64,000 nt of DNA, taken from positions 1-64,000 of the forward strand of contig FWCC01000298.1 of the NCBI GenBank assembly GCA_900169235.1, written 5' to 3'. The position numbers and the translations under genes were made by a program. Shown one piece after another: positions 1 through 8,974 of this stretch (its first letter is position 1; every line of letters starts with the position of its first letter). A model generated the notes under the pieces. The model searched no databases. It was not told where the DNA came from and saw only the letters and a list, made by a program, of their open reading frames with translations. Source of the DNA: Zarea fungicola (lineage: Eukaryota; Ascomycota; Sordariomycetes; Hypocreales; Cordycipitaceae).

Positions 1-881
1 GTTTTTTTGTCACCCACATGGCTCCGTACTGGATCAAGCAGTGTAGTACACCTTCTTTTCTGGGCATCGCTCCAGGATAGCTGGACCCGGAGTTATTTAC
101 ATGTTTGAGGCTGTGCAAAAGCAAAGCTGCTTGCCATCCTCTTGAAAGAGTAAATCGTGTGAGTCTGCCATCCGTTTAGAGCTATGGAGTAGACCATCAC
201 CGTAGAGGAAGTATACATCATAGGAGCTCCGCAAACAGACTCTCATAAGTCACCGGCAAAATAAGATCCGGGCACACTTCGCTTACTTGTCAAGCTACCA
301 GGATGTTTACCCCTCAGCTGCTTCGCCTCATTCTAGGTGCATGTATGTCTGTTGCTCAAACCTACATGAGAGAAAGCTTCCAGCTGCACTTGGCTTGCGT
401 CTCCCCCACACTCAAGTCACCAGCAGGCGGTATGTTTCTCGGCATAACCGCTCGGCAGGAGGCCTTGAAAAAAAAAAAAAAGCCTTTCCGAGAGAATTTC
501 CTTTCAAAGATGATCTCCCAGTTTTCTGGTAGTTTTAGCAATTATTTTCTAGTATACGAAACAAAGCAAAGAAAAGAAGATAAGATACCGGAAAGACATG
601 CATTAAACTGGAGGCCTCCCGCCATTCTGAAAGAGTAATATTAAAGCACCATGTCGATGGAGCCCTCTCGTCTGGGGAAATTGCATTCAAATGCTTAATT
701 TTAAAATGAAGCTTTCCTCCCTTGTTTCTACGTTCCTTGCAGATCTATATCGCAAGATTAAGTCGCGACATGGGTGATACAATGATTCAATCGGTTGGTT
801 ACTATGGCTGACCCGTCAATTCTGTAGACATACTGCAAATACTAACAGAAATAATAATGTAAACTATCCAAAAAGAAAACC
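1..881. other. 5' flank, no recognisable gene
   Basis: I see no supported gene here. A 111-codon open frame on the + strand (303-638) has low-complexity Lys and no recognisable domain. The stretch next to 882 is the 3' end region of the minus-strand gene that follows. Confidence 0.6.
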
Positions 882-3478
882 TCATCTCCGACCCAAGTCG
901 ACGTCTCTCACACAAACCATGTCTTCGACCTCTCCCGTTGCATTCTCCAGCAACCTACTCTCTTCCACCCCGAAAAACGGCACCACCGCCCTTCTCACCA
1001 CACCGTTCCAGAATCCTTGCACAATCTCTGTCAAGTCGCCACCAGTTTGCTTAAAGTCCGGGAAGGCATTCACCTCCAGCAACCATGCACAGCCTGTCGC
1101 GTCGACCAAGAAATCCAACCCAAACACTTCAAACGCGTTGGGTAGCGTCTGAAAGTGAATCGGCATAGCGCGCGCCGCACCCTCAAATATCTCACCGGTC
1201 ACGGCACAGATCTGCCGGAATACATCCTCCTTGAGGCTCTCTGATAGTCCATCGAGCGCCCAGAAGCGTTGCACCGTCGTCTCATTGGGCGAGTCCTGTA
1301 TACAGGTGTTGGTCAGAAACGCCTCGATGTCGTCCGGTGCGTCCCACGGTGCTGTGTAGGGCTTGGCAGCAAAGAGGGCGAGCATGTGTCTGTAGACGTA
1401 GACCTTCATGCTCCCTGTGCACAGCACATACGTGCGAATGTGAAACTTGTTACCACCTTCGTTGGTTAGCAGCGGCGGGTGGATATAGGGCTGCACGACA
1501 AAATGCCGTAGATGTGAGGTCGTAATGTAGTCTCTGCCGTCGCCATCGCCAGTGGCCGGTTGTGGCTGCCCCTCTGCTTCATCTTCATCGTCGCTATCTG
1601 GCTGATCCTCCTCCCATCCGTCAAAGATGGCCTGCAGCTCCTCCATGGTGCTGAAGAGGCGGATGCCCTGGCCGCGATCACTCATGCCGGGCTTTAGAAT
1701 CCACCACTCCTTCGCCTCTGGCGCCGCTCCCTCCACCAGTGAAGCATTTCGATTAAAGCTTTCGCCAAGATCAAATGCTTCAACGAGAGCATCGTCGAGA
1801 AACTCAGCGTAGTCCAGCTCAAACGCCTCGCTGCGCTTGATGTGAGTCTTGAGTACTGAATCCGGGTTCTTGGCCACCCAATGTTCTACCGTCGTCGAAA
1901 GATAGTGCTTGCGGATGAGGGCTTTTCTGATCATGTAACTGTTGATCAGATATGTTTTGGGATTGAAAGAGGCATGGTCAAAGTCGAGCGACTCATATGG
2001 CATTATTTGTAAGGCCTTGCTGCCAGATGAGGAGAGTGTGCGTGACGCTGAGAACGTGCCATCAGCAGAACCTGCCACAACAGTGATTAACTCGACCAGA
2101 TCGTCAGGCAGAAGCGATCTGAGCGCGGATACAATTAGAGGCTGCACATATTCATCCTCATATGCGACGAAAGCCTGTATCTTCTCACAATCGGTGTTCT
2201 GTTGTTTTTCTCTCACTACCACCACGCTGCTTTCGCTCTGCACCGCCGTTTCAGAACTATGAGGAAACGAAATGGTAAGAATTGTGTCTACAGTTGGAAC
2301 ATATATTGTACATGCCCCGTATCATGCGCAAATGCAAGCCACACGTCTTTATCTATTCCCATTGACCCAGGAAGATCCAGACTCTAGCACAACAGAAACA
2401 GCACAAAACAACTCAATGCAGGTTGTAAGTGCATGAATGTAACCGGACAACTCACAAAATTAGCTCCTCATGACTGCTTCCTACATCTGCCTGGGCAAAG
2501 TTTGCCTTGAGCGGTGTAACACTGTCGCCTGTGTCAGTTATGAAGCATGACGAGTCTTTAAAACATGGAAGCATACCTGGTATGGCCCTCTTTGACTACC
2601 CATCCATCAGAGCCAGGCCCCGCCTCCTCGACGCTCGAAAAAACATCAGTAAAGTTGGGAGACCACTTGAAATGTTTATGTTTATGTCCTGCACAACCGC
2701 TGTTGTTGGTGGTTGACGTCGCAGCAGCTCCCTCTCCCTCTCTAATCTTGGCTTCGTCGAGGCTGGGGTTAATGGCGCTAGGGTCCTCAATCTCAACAAA
2801 GCAGCCACCACCTTGCCAGTAATTTTGTAGTATCTTGGTCAAGTATGTCTTGTGCGTGTCGACGCCTTCGACAAGTGGCACATTGACGCTATAGAGATCC
2901 ACGCTTCCGTCTGTCGGCCACTGCCCGTACAGACCCTCAATGACCTTGATGCTCTGCCGGCATGCCGCGTCGATAATGACAGGGTCATGGTTGCGAGTGA
3001 AAAAGGCAAAGCTCACGGCAATAGACTTTACTTTGCAACTAGCGGCCTCGAGGGCACCACCCAGTGTGCCGGAGCTCAGCGCAAAGATGGCGGTCGTGTT
3101 GCGGCCAAAGTTGGGACCGCTGAGGACAAGATCTACCGGGGGCTTGTCCTGGAAGAAATGGTTGAGGCCGATCTGGACACATGATGCGGGTGTTCCGTCG
3201 ATGAGGATCCATTCTTCTTCACCTGTGGCCGACGGATCTGGCAGAGTAGTTGTGGTACCTTCTGTGTCATCGCCGTGGACGTTGGCCGACGGGCGAAAGT
3301 ATGAAGGCTTCAGTGTCTGGCCAATCATGTGTGCCTTGCCGATCCATGAACGCTGGGTGTTGGGGAGACAGACGGAGACCTCGTGACCGGCTGCTTTGAG
3401 GTGGTTGATGAAGGAGTGGACGTATGGTGAGGCCGTGCTCGATGGCGGGCCGTCGTCGTTGGTGATAAGGATATGCAT
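882..3478 (-). CDS. PBY1: SurE phosphatase / tubulin-tyrosine-ligase fusion (PBY1-like)
   Basis: Three exons give 780 aa: 3478-2577, 2521-2456 and 2256-882. The introns are 2522-2576 (55 nt) and 2257-2455 (199 nt), and both joins keep frame. The first half is SurE-like: it starts MHILITNDDGP (Asp pair for metal) and has SGPNFGRNT. The short middle exon supplies SVTPLKANFAQA, the SurE end segment. The second half is a TTL/ATP-grasp domain with WILKPGMSDRGQGIRLF, VVQPYIHPPLL, KFHIRTYVL and LLEVNAFPDF. Yeast Pby1 has the same order and a similar length (753 aa); it is a P-body protein that binds the decapping enzyme Dcp2. I chose the start at 3478 because SurE proteins begin at MxILITNDDG; an in-frame upstream ATG at 3670 would add 64 unlike residues. 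The tyrosine-ligating substrate, if any, is unknown. Confidence 0.9.
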
Positions 3479-4076
3479 GGTGGTATTCTTGTCCCAATGG
3501 AGAGCGATTTTGTGATGCAGAGGTGCTTTTAGTACGGAATACTTTCCAGAGACATGGATATGACCCCAAAGTCGACAGATACGTTGGAATTGTTCTATGA
3601 GAAAGAGAAGTCGTGAAAGGCCTGACGTGCTTTGGATGGAGGGGCTACCTTTTAATCCACCAAAAGCCACTGCCGATACTGGCCAGGGTGGGGCAGTAAA
3701 CCGTTTGAACTTACTTCACTTTCATCTTCACTTAATTGATAGAAAGCTGCTTGCATCAAGTGTCCAAAAAGAAAAAAAAAATTACATTCTTGAGTAAAAG
3801 TGTACATCTTAGTTGGTCAGTCTACAACATAAAGTAAAAAACGTAATAGGTAAACAAAATGTACTGCTCCAAACGCCACAATATCCCAATTTGCTGTCCA
3901 TTGTTTCCACCGATTGATTTCTCTCATCCTAGGTAGCCGACTTGTAAAACATTGAAAATTTGCAGAAAGAAGAGAGATCTGCCAGCATACAAAATGCTGC
4001 AGCAGTATGAATCATTAAAACAAAAGTAGTGCTCCTGATGCAAATAAAGACAGATGAAAGGACAGGATCCCATCAC
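3479..4076. other. Intergenic: promoter of the PBY1-like gene and 3' flank of the next gene
   Basis: About 600 bp between two minus-strand genes. It is A/T-rich near 3770-3850 with a short A run. No gene or clear regulatory motif is seen. Confidence 0.5.
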
Positions 4077-5327
4077 TTATGCACGAGTACGTTTGGCTGG
4101 AGCGGCCGGAAGGCTCTCACCAGCTCTTTTGGTGGGTGGCGGCGCCCTGTGCTCCTTTGTACGTGGCCATGAGTCGAACAGGGTAGGCTGGCGTTTTGGC
4201 TTCTTGACTGGAGTCTCTTCACCTGACAGTTTATTTGCCGATCTCGTCGTCCTCCTGGTTTCCGGTGGAGAGGCAGGGGCGTATTTCGGAGCATCGGGGG
4301 TCTTGCCAGTCTCCTTGCGGCTCTTGGATGGTGTTTGAGGTATCGGACCAGCAGTGCGTGTCTTGACATTGTCCTCAACATCAGTATCAGCCTCCTCGTC
4401 ATCTATGCTCGTCTCAGGTTGCTTGGGTGGGAAGAGAAGTCGCGGCTTGACGGACGAGCGAGTGAGCGGCATTGCAAGGCGAGTCTCCTCGTCCAGTTCC
4501 TCATCCTCCTCATCCGTGAACTTGCGATAGAATTTCTTGCCCCGGAAGCAATAGATCATGCCGTCTTCACGATGTGTAGCTTCTTCAATAGACTGAGCTC
4601 CCTCGCCGGGAATCATAATCTTTCTCCGACTGCGACGGGGACTGGCTGGTGCCTTCTGCCTCGTGATGAATGGGTTTGCATCGCTGGTGTCAAGCTCAGG
4701 AATGGAGTCCTTGGTATCGGTGAAGATTTCGATGTCCACATCCTCCGGCTTGGCTGTAAAGCTGTCCATGCTGAGGCCAGAATAAGATTTGGCCTTTCTC
4801 TTGATGCCAGTATCTCCACAAGGGAAGAGGTTGCGGGCAAGGGCAGAAACTTCGGCTGTCGTTTTCTCGTTTGCGGGCTTTGACGGGGTTTTTGATGGGG
4901 TAGGGAGCATGCCAGCAGAGCGGGATGAGGATGCAGAAGCACTATTCACAGGGTTGCTGGTGGGTGGGAGCTCAAGAGCAGCGGCCGCGTTTGCAATACT
5001 CTCGGCTGTGAGCGATCCAGAAACACTGCGAACTGTGTCGTCGGGAAGCTGCTGGCGCTGCTTGCGGGGAGAAGGTACTGGGGAGACCATGGCAGCGTTG
5101 CTTTGGATCCGTGATTTTCTGGCGGCGCGCGGCGATGCAAGAGCTCTTTGGCGGGATGCGGGAGGTGAAGGTGTGCGGTTGCGCTGAGTCGAAGTTCTTG
5201 TGGATCGGCCTCGCGCTTGCGGGTAGGGTTGATAATTGTCCTGATAGCCGAAACGTGGTGCAGATGGAGCTTGCATTTCCTCCGCCGGCGGCGGCGACGG
5301 CGTTCTAAGCATCGATCTGGCAGGCAT
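4077..5327 (-). CDS. Disordered SP/TP-rich nuclear protein, unknown family
   Basis: The 416-aa single-exon reading begins MPARSMLRTPSPPP; the frame is open upstream to an ATG at 5459, which would add 44 residues. I do not recognise the family. The protein is mostly disordered, very rich in Ser/Pro/Arg, and has many S/T-P sites next to basic residues (SPVPSPRK, LPTPSKTPSK, SPRRSRRK, TPSKSRK, TPVKKPKR), as expected of a CDK substrate with nuclear localisation signals. One ordered-looking stretch is GMIYCFRGKKFYRKF followed by an acidic run. Near the C-terminus QPTLFDSW resembles a weak PCNA-interaction (PIP-like) motif without the double aromatic. It is divergent with DUO1, and two ACGCGT boxes lie between them. 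A cell-cycle role is inference from the promoter and the sites only. Confidence 0.75.
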   Translation of the reverse strand: MPARSMLRTPSPPPAEEMQAPSAPRFGYQDNYQPYPQARGRSTRTSTQRNRTPSPPASRQRALASPRAARKSRIQSNAAMVSPVPSPRKQRQQLPDDTVRSVSGSLTAESIANAAAALELPPTSNPVNSASASSSRSAGMLPTPSKTPSKPANEKTTAEVSALARNLFPCGDTGIKRKAKSYSGLSMDSFTAKPEDVDIEIFTDTKDSIPELDTSDANPFITRQKAPASPRRSRRKIMIPGEGAQSIEEATHREDGMIYCFRGKKFYRKFTDEEDEELDEETRLAMPLTRSSVKPRLLFPPKQPETSIDDEEADTDVEDNVKTRTAGPIPQTPSKSRKETGKTPDAPKYAPASPPETRRTTRSANKLSGEETPVKKPKRQPTLFDSWPRTKEHRAPPPTKRAGESLPAAPAKRTRA

Positions 5328-6260
5328 TATGGTCGTGTGACTGTGAGTAGGACGCGGAGGGTATGGCTCGGTCCTTGCGGTGGTACGAGGCAGATGCTCA
5401 GTGCTTCTCGTGCCAGAGTCGTCTTGATAGAAACCCGCGCACTGGCTCGACAATGACAATCAGTCTCTCGGCCAACAGGCGAGAAGTAGAGAAATAAGCG
5501 GTAACAAGATAAATAACTCAGGTATAACAACCAAGACTGCTAATAGCTATTATCTGCCAATAGGAATCAAATATGAATTGAGCCAGAGTCGTGGAAAAAT
5601 GTCGTAAAAGCTGTCTGAGGGAAAGTGATGCAGGGTAGAAAAGATATGATGGATGAGGTGGGAGAAGGAGGTAGACTTTCTAGTGCAACGACTCAACCAG
5701 GTGGCTGGGGCAGCAGTATGCATGCGTTGGTGCCAGACCAGCCCCCTCCACTTCGCCAGGGCCCGACCCACTGTCCTGGGCAAGCACACTAGGAACAAGA
5801 AAAAAAGGGCCACCGGCGACGCGTCCACTGTAGGTAGGACGCGTTCTTTTCGTGTCACAAGGGCGGCGAAGCAATTAAAAAATGGCCAGGGCGTCCGAGC
5901 TACAGCGGGCTTTTAGGGCAATGCAAAGTGGTATCCACACCGTTTATAGCGGCGAGGTCGCCGAGGATGCACTAGGAACTGCCCTGTACAGCTCCCTTTC
6001 AGTCTTGCTTCTGCACTGAAGCTGCCTGTAATGGCCCATGAGCCTCCACTGGTCTGCAAAGCAGCTCTCCCTCCAAAACCTCCACCAACCACGTTTGACA
6101 AGGATTGTGTTGCACGACTCCATCACGTCACACATCCCTCCAAGCCACTGCTGCCACTGCCATTGTTGTTTTTCGCTGCTGGCGAGGTACTGTCATTGTT
6201 ATTGTTTCTCTTGGACGCATCTGCATCTACCCTCGCCAACCACTGTTTCATCAACCCACC
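5328..6260. promoter_or_regulatory. Divergent promoter between the SP/TP-rich gene and DUO1
   Basis: A 933-bp head-to-head interval holding two ACGCGT boxes (5819-5824 and 5839-5844). No other gene is supported inside it. Confidence 0.55.
5819..5844. promoter_or_regulatory. Pair of ACGCGT (MCB-type) boxes
   Basis: ACGCGT occurs at 5819-5824 and again at 5839-5844, exactly 20 bp apart. In yeasts this is the core site for MBF (Mbp1-Swi6), which drives G1/S transcription. Binding here is inferred, not shown. Confidence 0.45.
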
Positions 6261-7023
6261 ATGGCTGACGACTCAGAGTACTCGGAAACCGACATCTGGA
6301 CCTCACCCCAGCAGACGACACAGCGGCCCAAATCACCAAAATCTCCCAAGACTCCGAGAACCCCACGCACGCCAAACTCACAGGGTCTAGATCGTGATGC
6401 CTTGTTACGCAAGGAGCTCGAGGGAGTGAAGGATGTCAACGAGGCCATAGAAGGCCTCATTGGTACCCTGGAACGAGCCGGGGGGAACATGGATGTATGG
6501 CAAAACCTCCTTATGGATGATAAACTTGTATTTAATGGCTGGTGTTGTGCTAACATTACCGGCTGCTTAGGTAGTCATACAAACTGTCGGAAATGCCTCT
6601 ACTCTACTCAACACCTGGACTCGAATCCTGTCGCAGACAGAACACAATCAGCGTCTGATCCTAGACCCCAGATGGAAGGGTACGACCGAGGACCTGGCAG
6701 AGCAGGAAGCAGAGGCTTTGCACCGACAACAGGAAGCTGAGCGCAAGGCGCGCGAAGAAGAACAGCGCCGCGAGGAACTGCGCCGCCGTAGGGAAGAGGA
6801 GGAAACAAAACGTAGGCTCGCACCTGGCACACGTCGCCTTCGTGGAACGCTCAGCTCCCGTGGAGCAGCAACTTCACGTGCGGGAGCCAGAGCTGGATCG
6901 CGCATCGGCGCTGGATCGAGCTATCTGTCACACAATACATCAAGCTCCAGTAGCCGCGGGACATCGGGCATCGGAAGGGGAATAGGAACCACCCGAGGTA
7001 CTCGGGCTCGGGGAACAAGATAG
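6261..7023 (+). CDS. DUO1: DASH complex subunit Duo1
   Basis: Two exons (6261-6494 and 6571-7023) give 228 aa. The 76-nt intron starts GTATGG, has GCTAAC as branch point and ends TTAG. Joining restores the conserved core: KDVNEAIEGLIGTLERAGG runs into TVGNASTLLNTWTRILSQTE, the Duo1 domain (about residues 45-120). It is followed by a charged coiled coil (EAERKAREEEQRREELRRRR) and an Arg/Gly/Ser tail. The start ATG sits in a good context (CCACCATGG) and is followed by an acidic N-terminus and TP/SP sites (SPKSPKTPRTPRTP). Duo1 is a subunit of the DASH/Dam1 ring that couples kinetochores to spindle microtubules. It is tail-to-tail with RNase H2B, with 77 bp between stops. Confidence 0.9.
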
Positions 7024-7100
7024 ACATGACGGCAAGGCAGAGTGATGATCATGATGCGATTACATTTATTACAATAGATACCCCTGCCCCTCGTGGCACA

Positions 7101-8420
7101 TTACTTTTTTGTGAAAAATGAACTAAGCTTCTTCATTCCTGTGGTGTTGACCTTTTTCAAGTCTCGGACGCCCCGGCTCTCCGTAGCTTTGCGCTTCTTC
7201 TCTTCCTCTAGCTTTCTCTTCTTTTCCAGGCGTGCTTCGTCCTCCTCTTCATCCCGTATACGTTTTCTTGAGAAATTGTCCACTGGACGTGTTGCATTAA
7301 TCTCTTTGCGCAGCTTCTCCAGCTCGGCCTTGTAAGTGGTTAACAGTGCAAAATCTGTCTTGCATATTATCGTATCGGCAAGAGATTGCTTCAGCCTGTC
7401 CGCAATGGCTAGAGGGATGTAGCTCGCGCAGACGAAATCGAACGCGACTCGCAGACGTTGAAGCTGGATGATCTCGGGCGATGCAGTCATCGCGCTGGTA
7501 AAGGCATCGTCAATCGGCACTTCCTCCGAGAATGAGGACGCGGCGGTAGACGGTTGTGAGATTGCACTCATGGTTGTGACTTCGGTCGATGTACTGGACT
7601 GCGATTCTGCAGACTCCGTCTTTGGCGTAGAGACCGATTCTGTGTCTTCAGAGGTAGTACCAGCGGCTCCGTCAACAGGGCCACCGAGGCTGCTAGAAAT
7701 GCGAAGCTTCATGGGTGCTTCCAGGGCTTTTAGCACGAATCTCTCCTCAATACTGGCTGGCAGGCCACCAGTACTTAGACGCTTGGCCTTGGAAAATATG
7801 GCAGAAAACAGCTTCTCTTCGTTGACCCGGAACATGGACTCGTCGCCGGCGTCAACCGTGTCGCAAATGACAGCCATGCGCGACTCAAACAATGCTCTCG
7901 TTTTGGGCCACCGTATAATCTCGGACAGATGTGACGAATCCTCTGGCAGCCTATCAAAGTAGTCATCACTAGAAAGAAACAATCGCTTCTGTTCGGTTGA
8001 CGACTTTGCGACCTTGGCATCTACTAATGCTGGTAGTAGTAGAAACAAGGGGTCGACATGTGATGCGACAAATAGGTCTGCGCTGCTGGTAGTTTCTGCA
8101 CCATCAATGCTGTTCTGATTTTCTTCCTCGATACTAGTAGACGCAACCAGCCAGCTTCGTGGGCTGCTCCTTGGCGCTGCAACCTTTGTGAATTCATAGA
8201 TGCCTGTCTCAGGACACGCCAGGTATCGTGACGGCTGCCCGTTCTGGGGATGTGGTAGAGTGACAATGCGAGCGTCGGTGGTAGCTTTGCGTGGTAGAAT
8301 AAAAATCTTGGAAGCCTGCCCTGTCTTTGTCGTGACCGAATATTTCGATTTCGAGGCTGGGGCTTCCTTTGGCTTTGGAGCATCTGCTGAAGCAGCTTTG
8401 GAGGATCGCGTGCCTCTCAT
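7101..8420 (-). CDS. RNH202: Ribonuclease H2 subunit B
   Basis: Single exon, 439 aa. The N-terminal region carries the triple-barrel signature RYLACPETGIYEFTKV (about residues 64-79) and later the winged-helix part with HVDPLFLLLPAL. A Ser/Thr/Glu-rich insert separates this from the C-terminal helical region (DFVCASYIPLAIADRL). The last residues MKKLSSFFTKK form a canonical PIP box (M-x-x-L-x-x-F-F), the PCNA-binding motif that in other eukaryotes recruits RNase H2 to replication and repair sites through its B subunit. RNase H2 removes ribonucleotides from DNA and degrades RNA-DNA hybrids; subunit B is structural. A basic coiled stretch (about residues 395-425) precedes the PIP box and may serve nuclear import. 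It is divergent from MCM10. Confidence 0.9.
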   Translation of the reverse strand: MRGTRSSKAASADAPKPKEAPASKSKYSVTTKTGQASKIFILPRKATTDARIVTLPHPQNGQPSRYLACPETGIYEFTKVAAPRSSPRSWLVASTSIEEENQNSIDGAETTSSADLFVASHVDPLFLLLPALVDAKVAKSSTEQKRLFLSSDDYFDRLPEDSSHLSEIIRWPKTRALFESRMAVICDTVDAGDESMFRVNEEKLFSAIFSKAKRLSTGGLPASIEERFVLKALEAPMKLRISSSLGGPVDGAAGTTSEDTESVSTPKTESAESQSSTSTEVTTMSAISQPSTAASSFSEEVPIDDAFTSAMTASPEIIQLQRLRVAFDFVCASYIPLAIADRLKQSLADTIICKTDFALLTTYKAELEKLRKEINATRPVDNFSRKRIRDEEEDEARLEKKRKLEEEKKRKATESRGVRDLKKVNTTGMKKLSSFFTKK

Positions 8421-8974
8421 TGTAGCATTCGTTCTAACCAGAAACAGGTGAAGACAGTATCCAAGAAATCACAGAGTAGATGGGGTAAATTTAGCCAGAA
8501 AGTAGATTCCCCCCCCAAAAAAACCAGCGAAAGAAACGACGCGAGTTGCTATAGCTGTCGGATGTAGATGGCAGCGCTGTTGCAGCGCCAAAGAAGAGTA
8601 ACGGCCCTTGATTATCAAAACGCGCTTTACGCGTCTCCACCACTTGCTTTTTGCCAGCGCAACAAAAATCAGTTGCCGATTGCGCTAAACCCGTTTCTCA
8701 TTGTCTGTCGTTTCACTCTCCTGCAGTTTTGCTTCTTTTGCGCCCGCAGCATTTTCCTCCATTATTTTCAGCATCTATCATCAGGCAAGCCAGCCGCTGC
8801 ATCCTCTGTCCCAACGAAACCGGCTGAATAAACCAAGCTATCACTTTTTGATTGTGGATCTCCCGGTGCATAGAACTTGATGCGCATGGCGCTGTCATAA
8901 CAAGTTGCGCAGCCCAGCTCATATGAGGCCGTGGTTTCTACCACCCTTGCCAGGGCGACCCTGCGCCGAGCAAA
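8421..8974. promoter_or_regulatory. Shared divergent promoter of RNase H2B and MCM10
   Basis: A 554-bp head-to-head interval. It contains ACGCGC at 8621-8626 and a full ACGCGT (MCB-type) box at 8630-8635. Both flanking genes act in DNA replication, so joint G1/S control is plausible but inferred. Confidence 0.5.
8630..8635. promoter_or_regulatory. ACGCGT (MCB-type) box
   Basis: Perfect palindromic ACGCGT roughly 210 bp upstream of the RNase H2B start and 340 bp upstream of the MCM10 start, with a near match (ACGCGC) four bases to its left. Confidence 0.4.

Noticed and set aside
303..638. A 111-codon plus-strand frame in the left flank
   Set aside because: It contains a poly-Lys run from an A tract and shows no domain or homology pattern.
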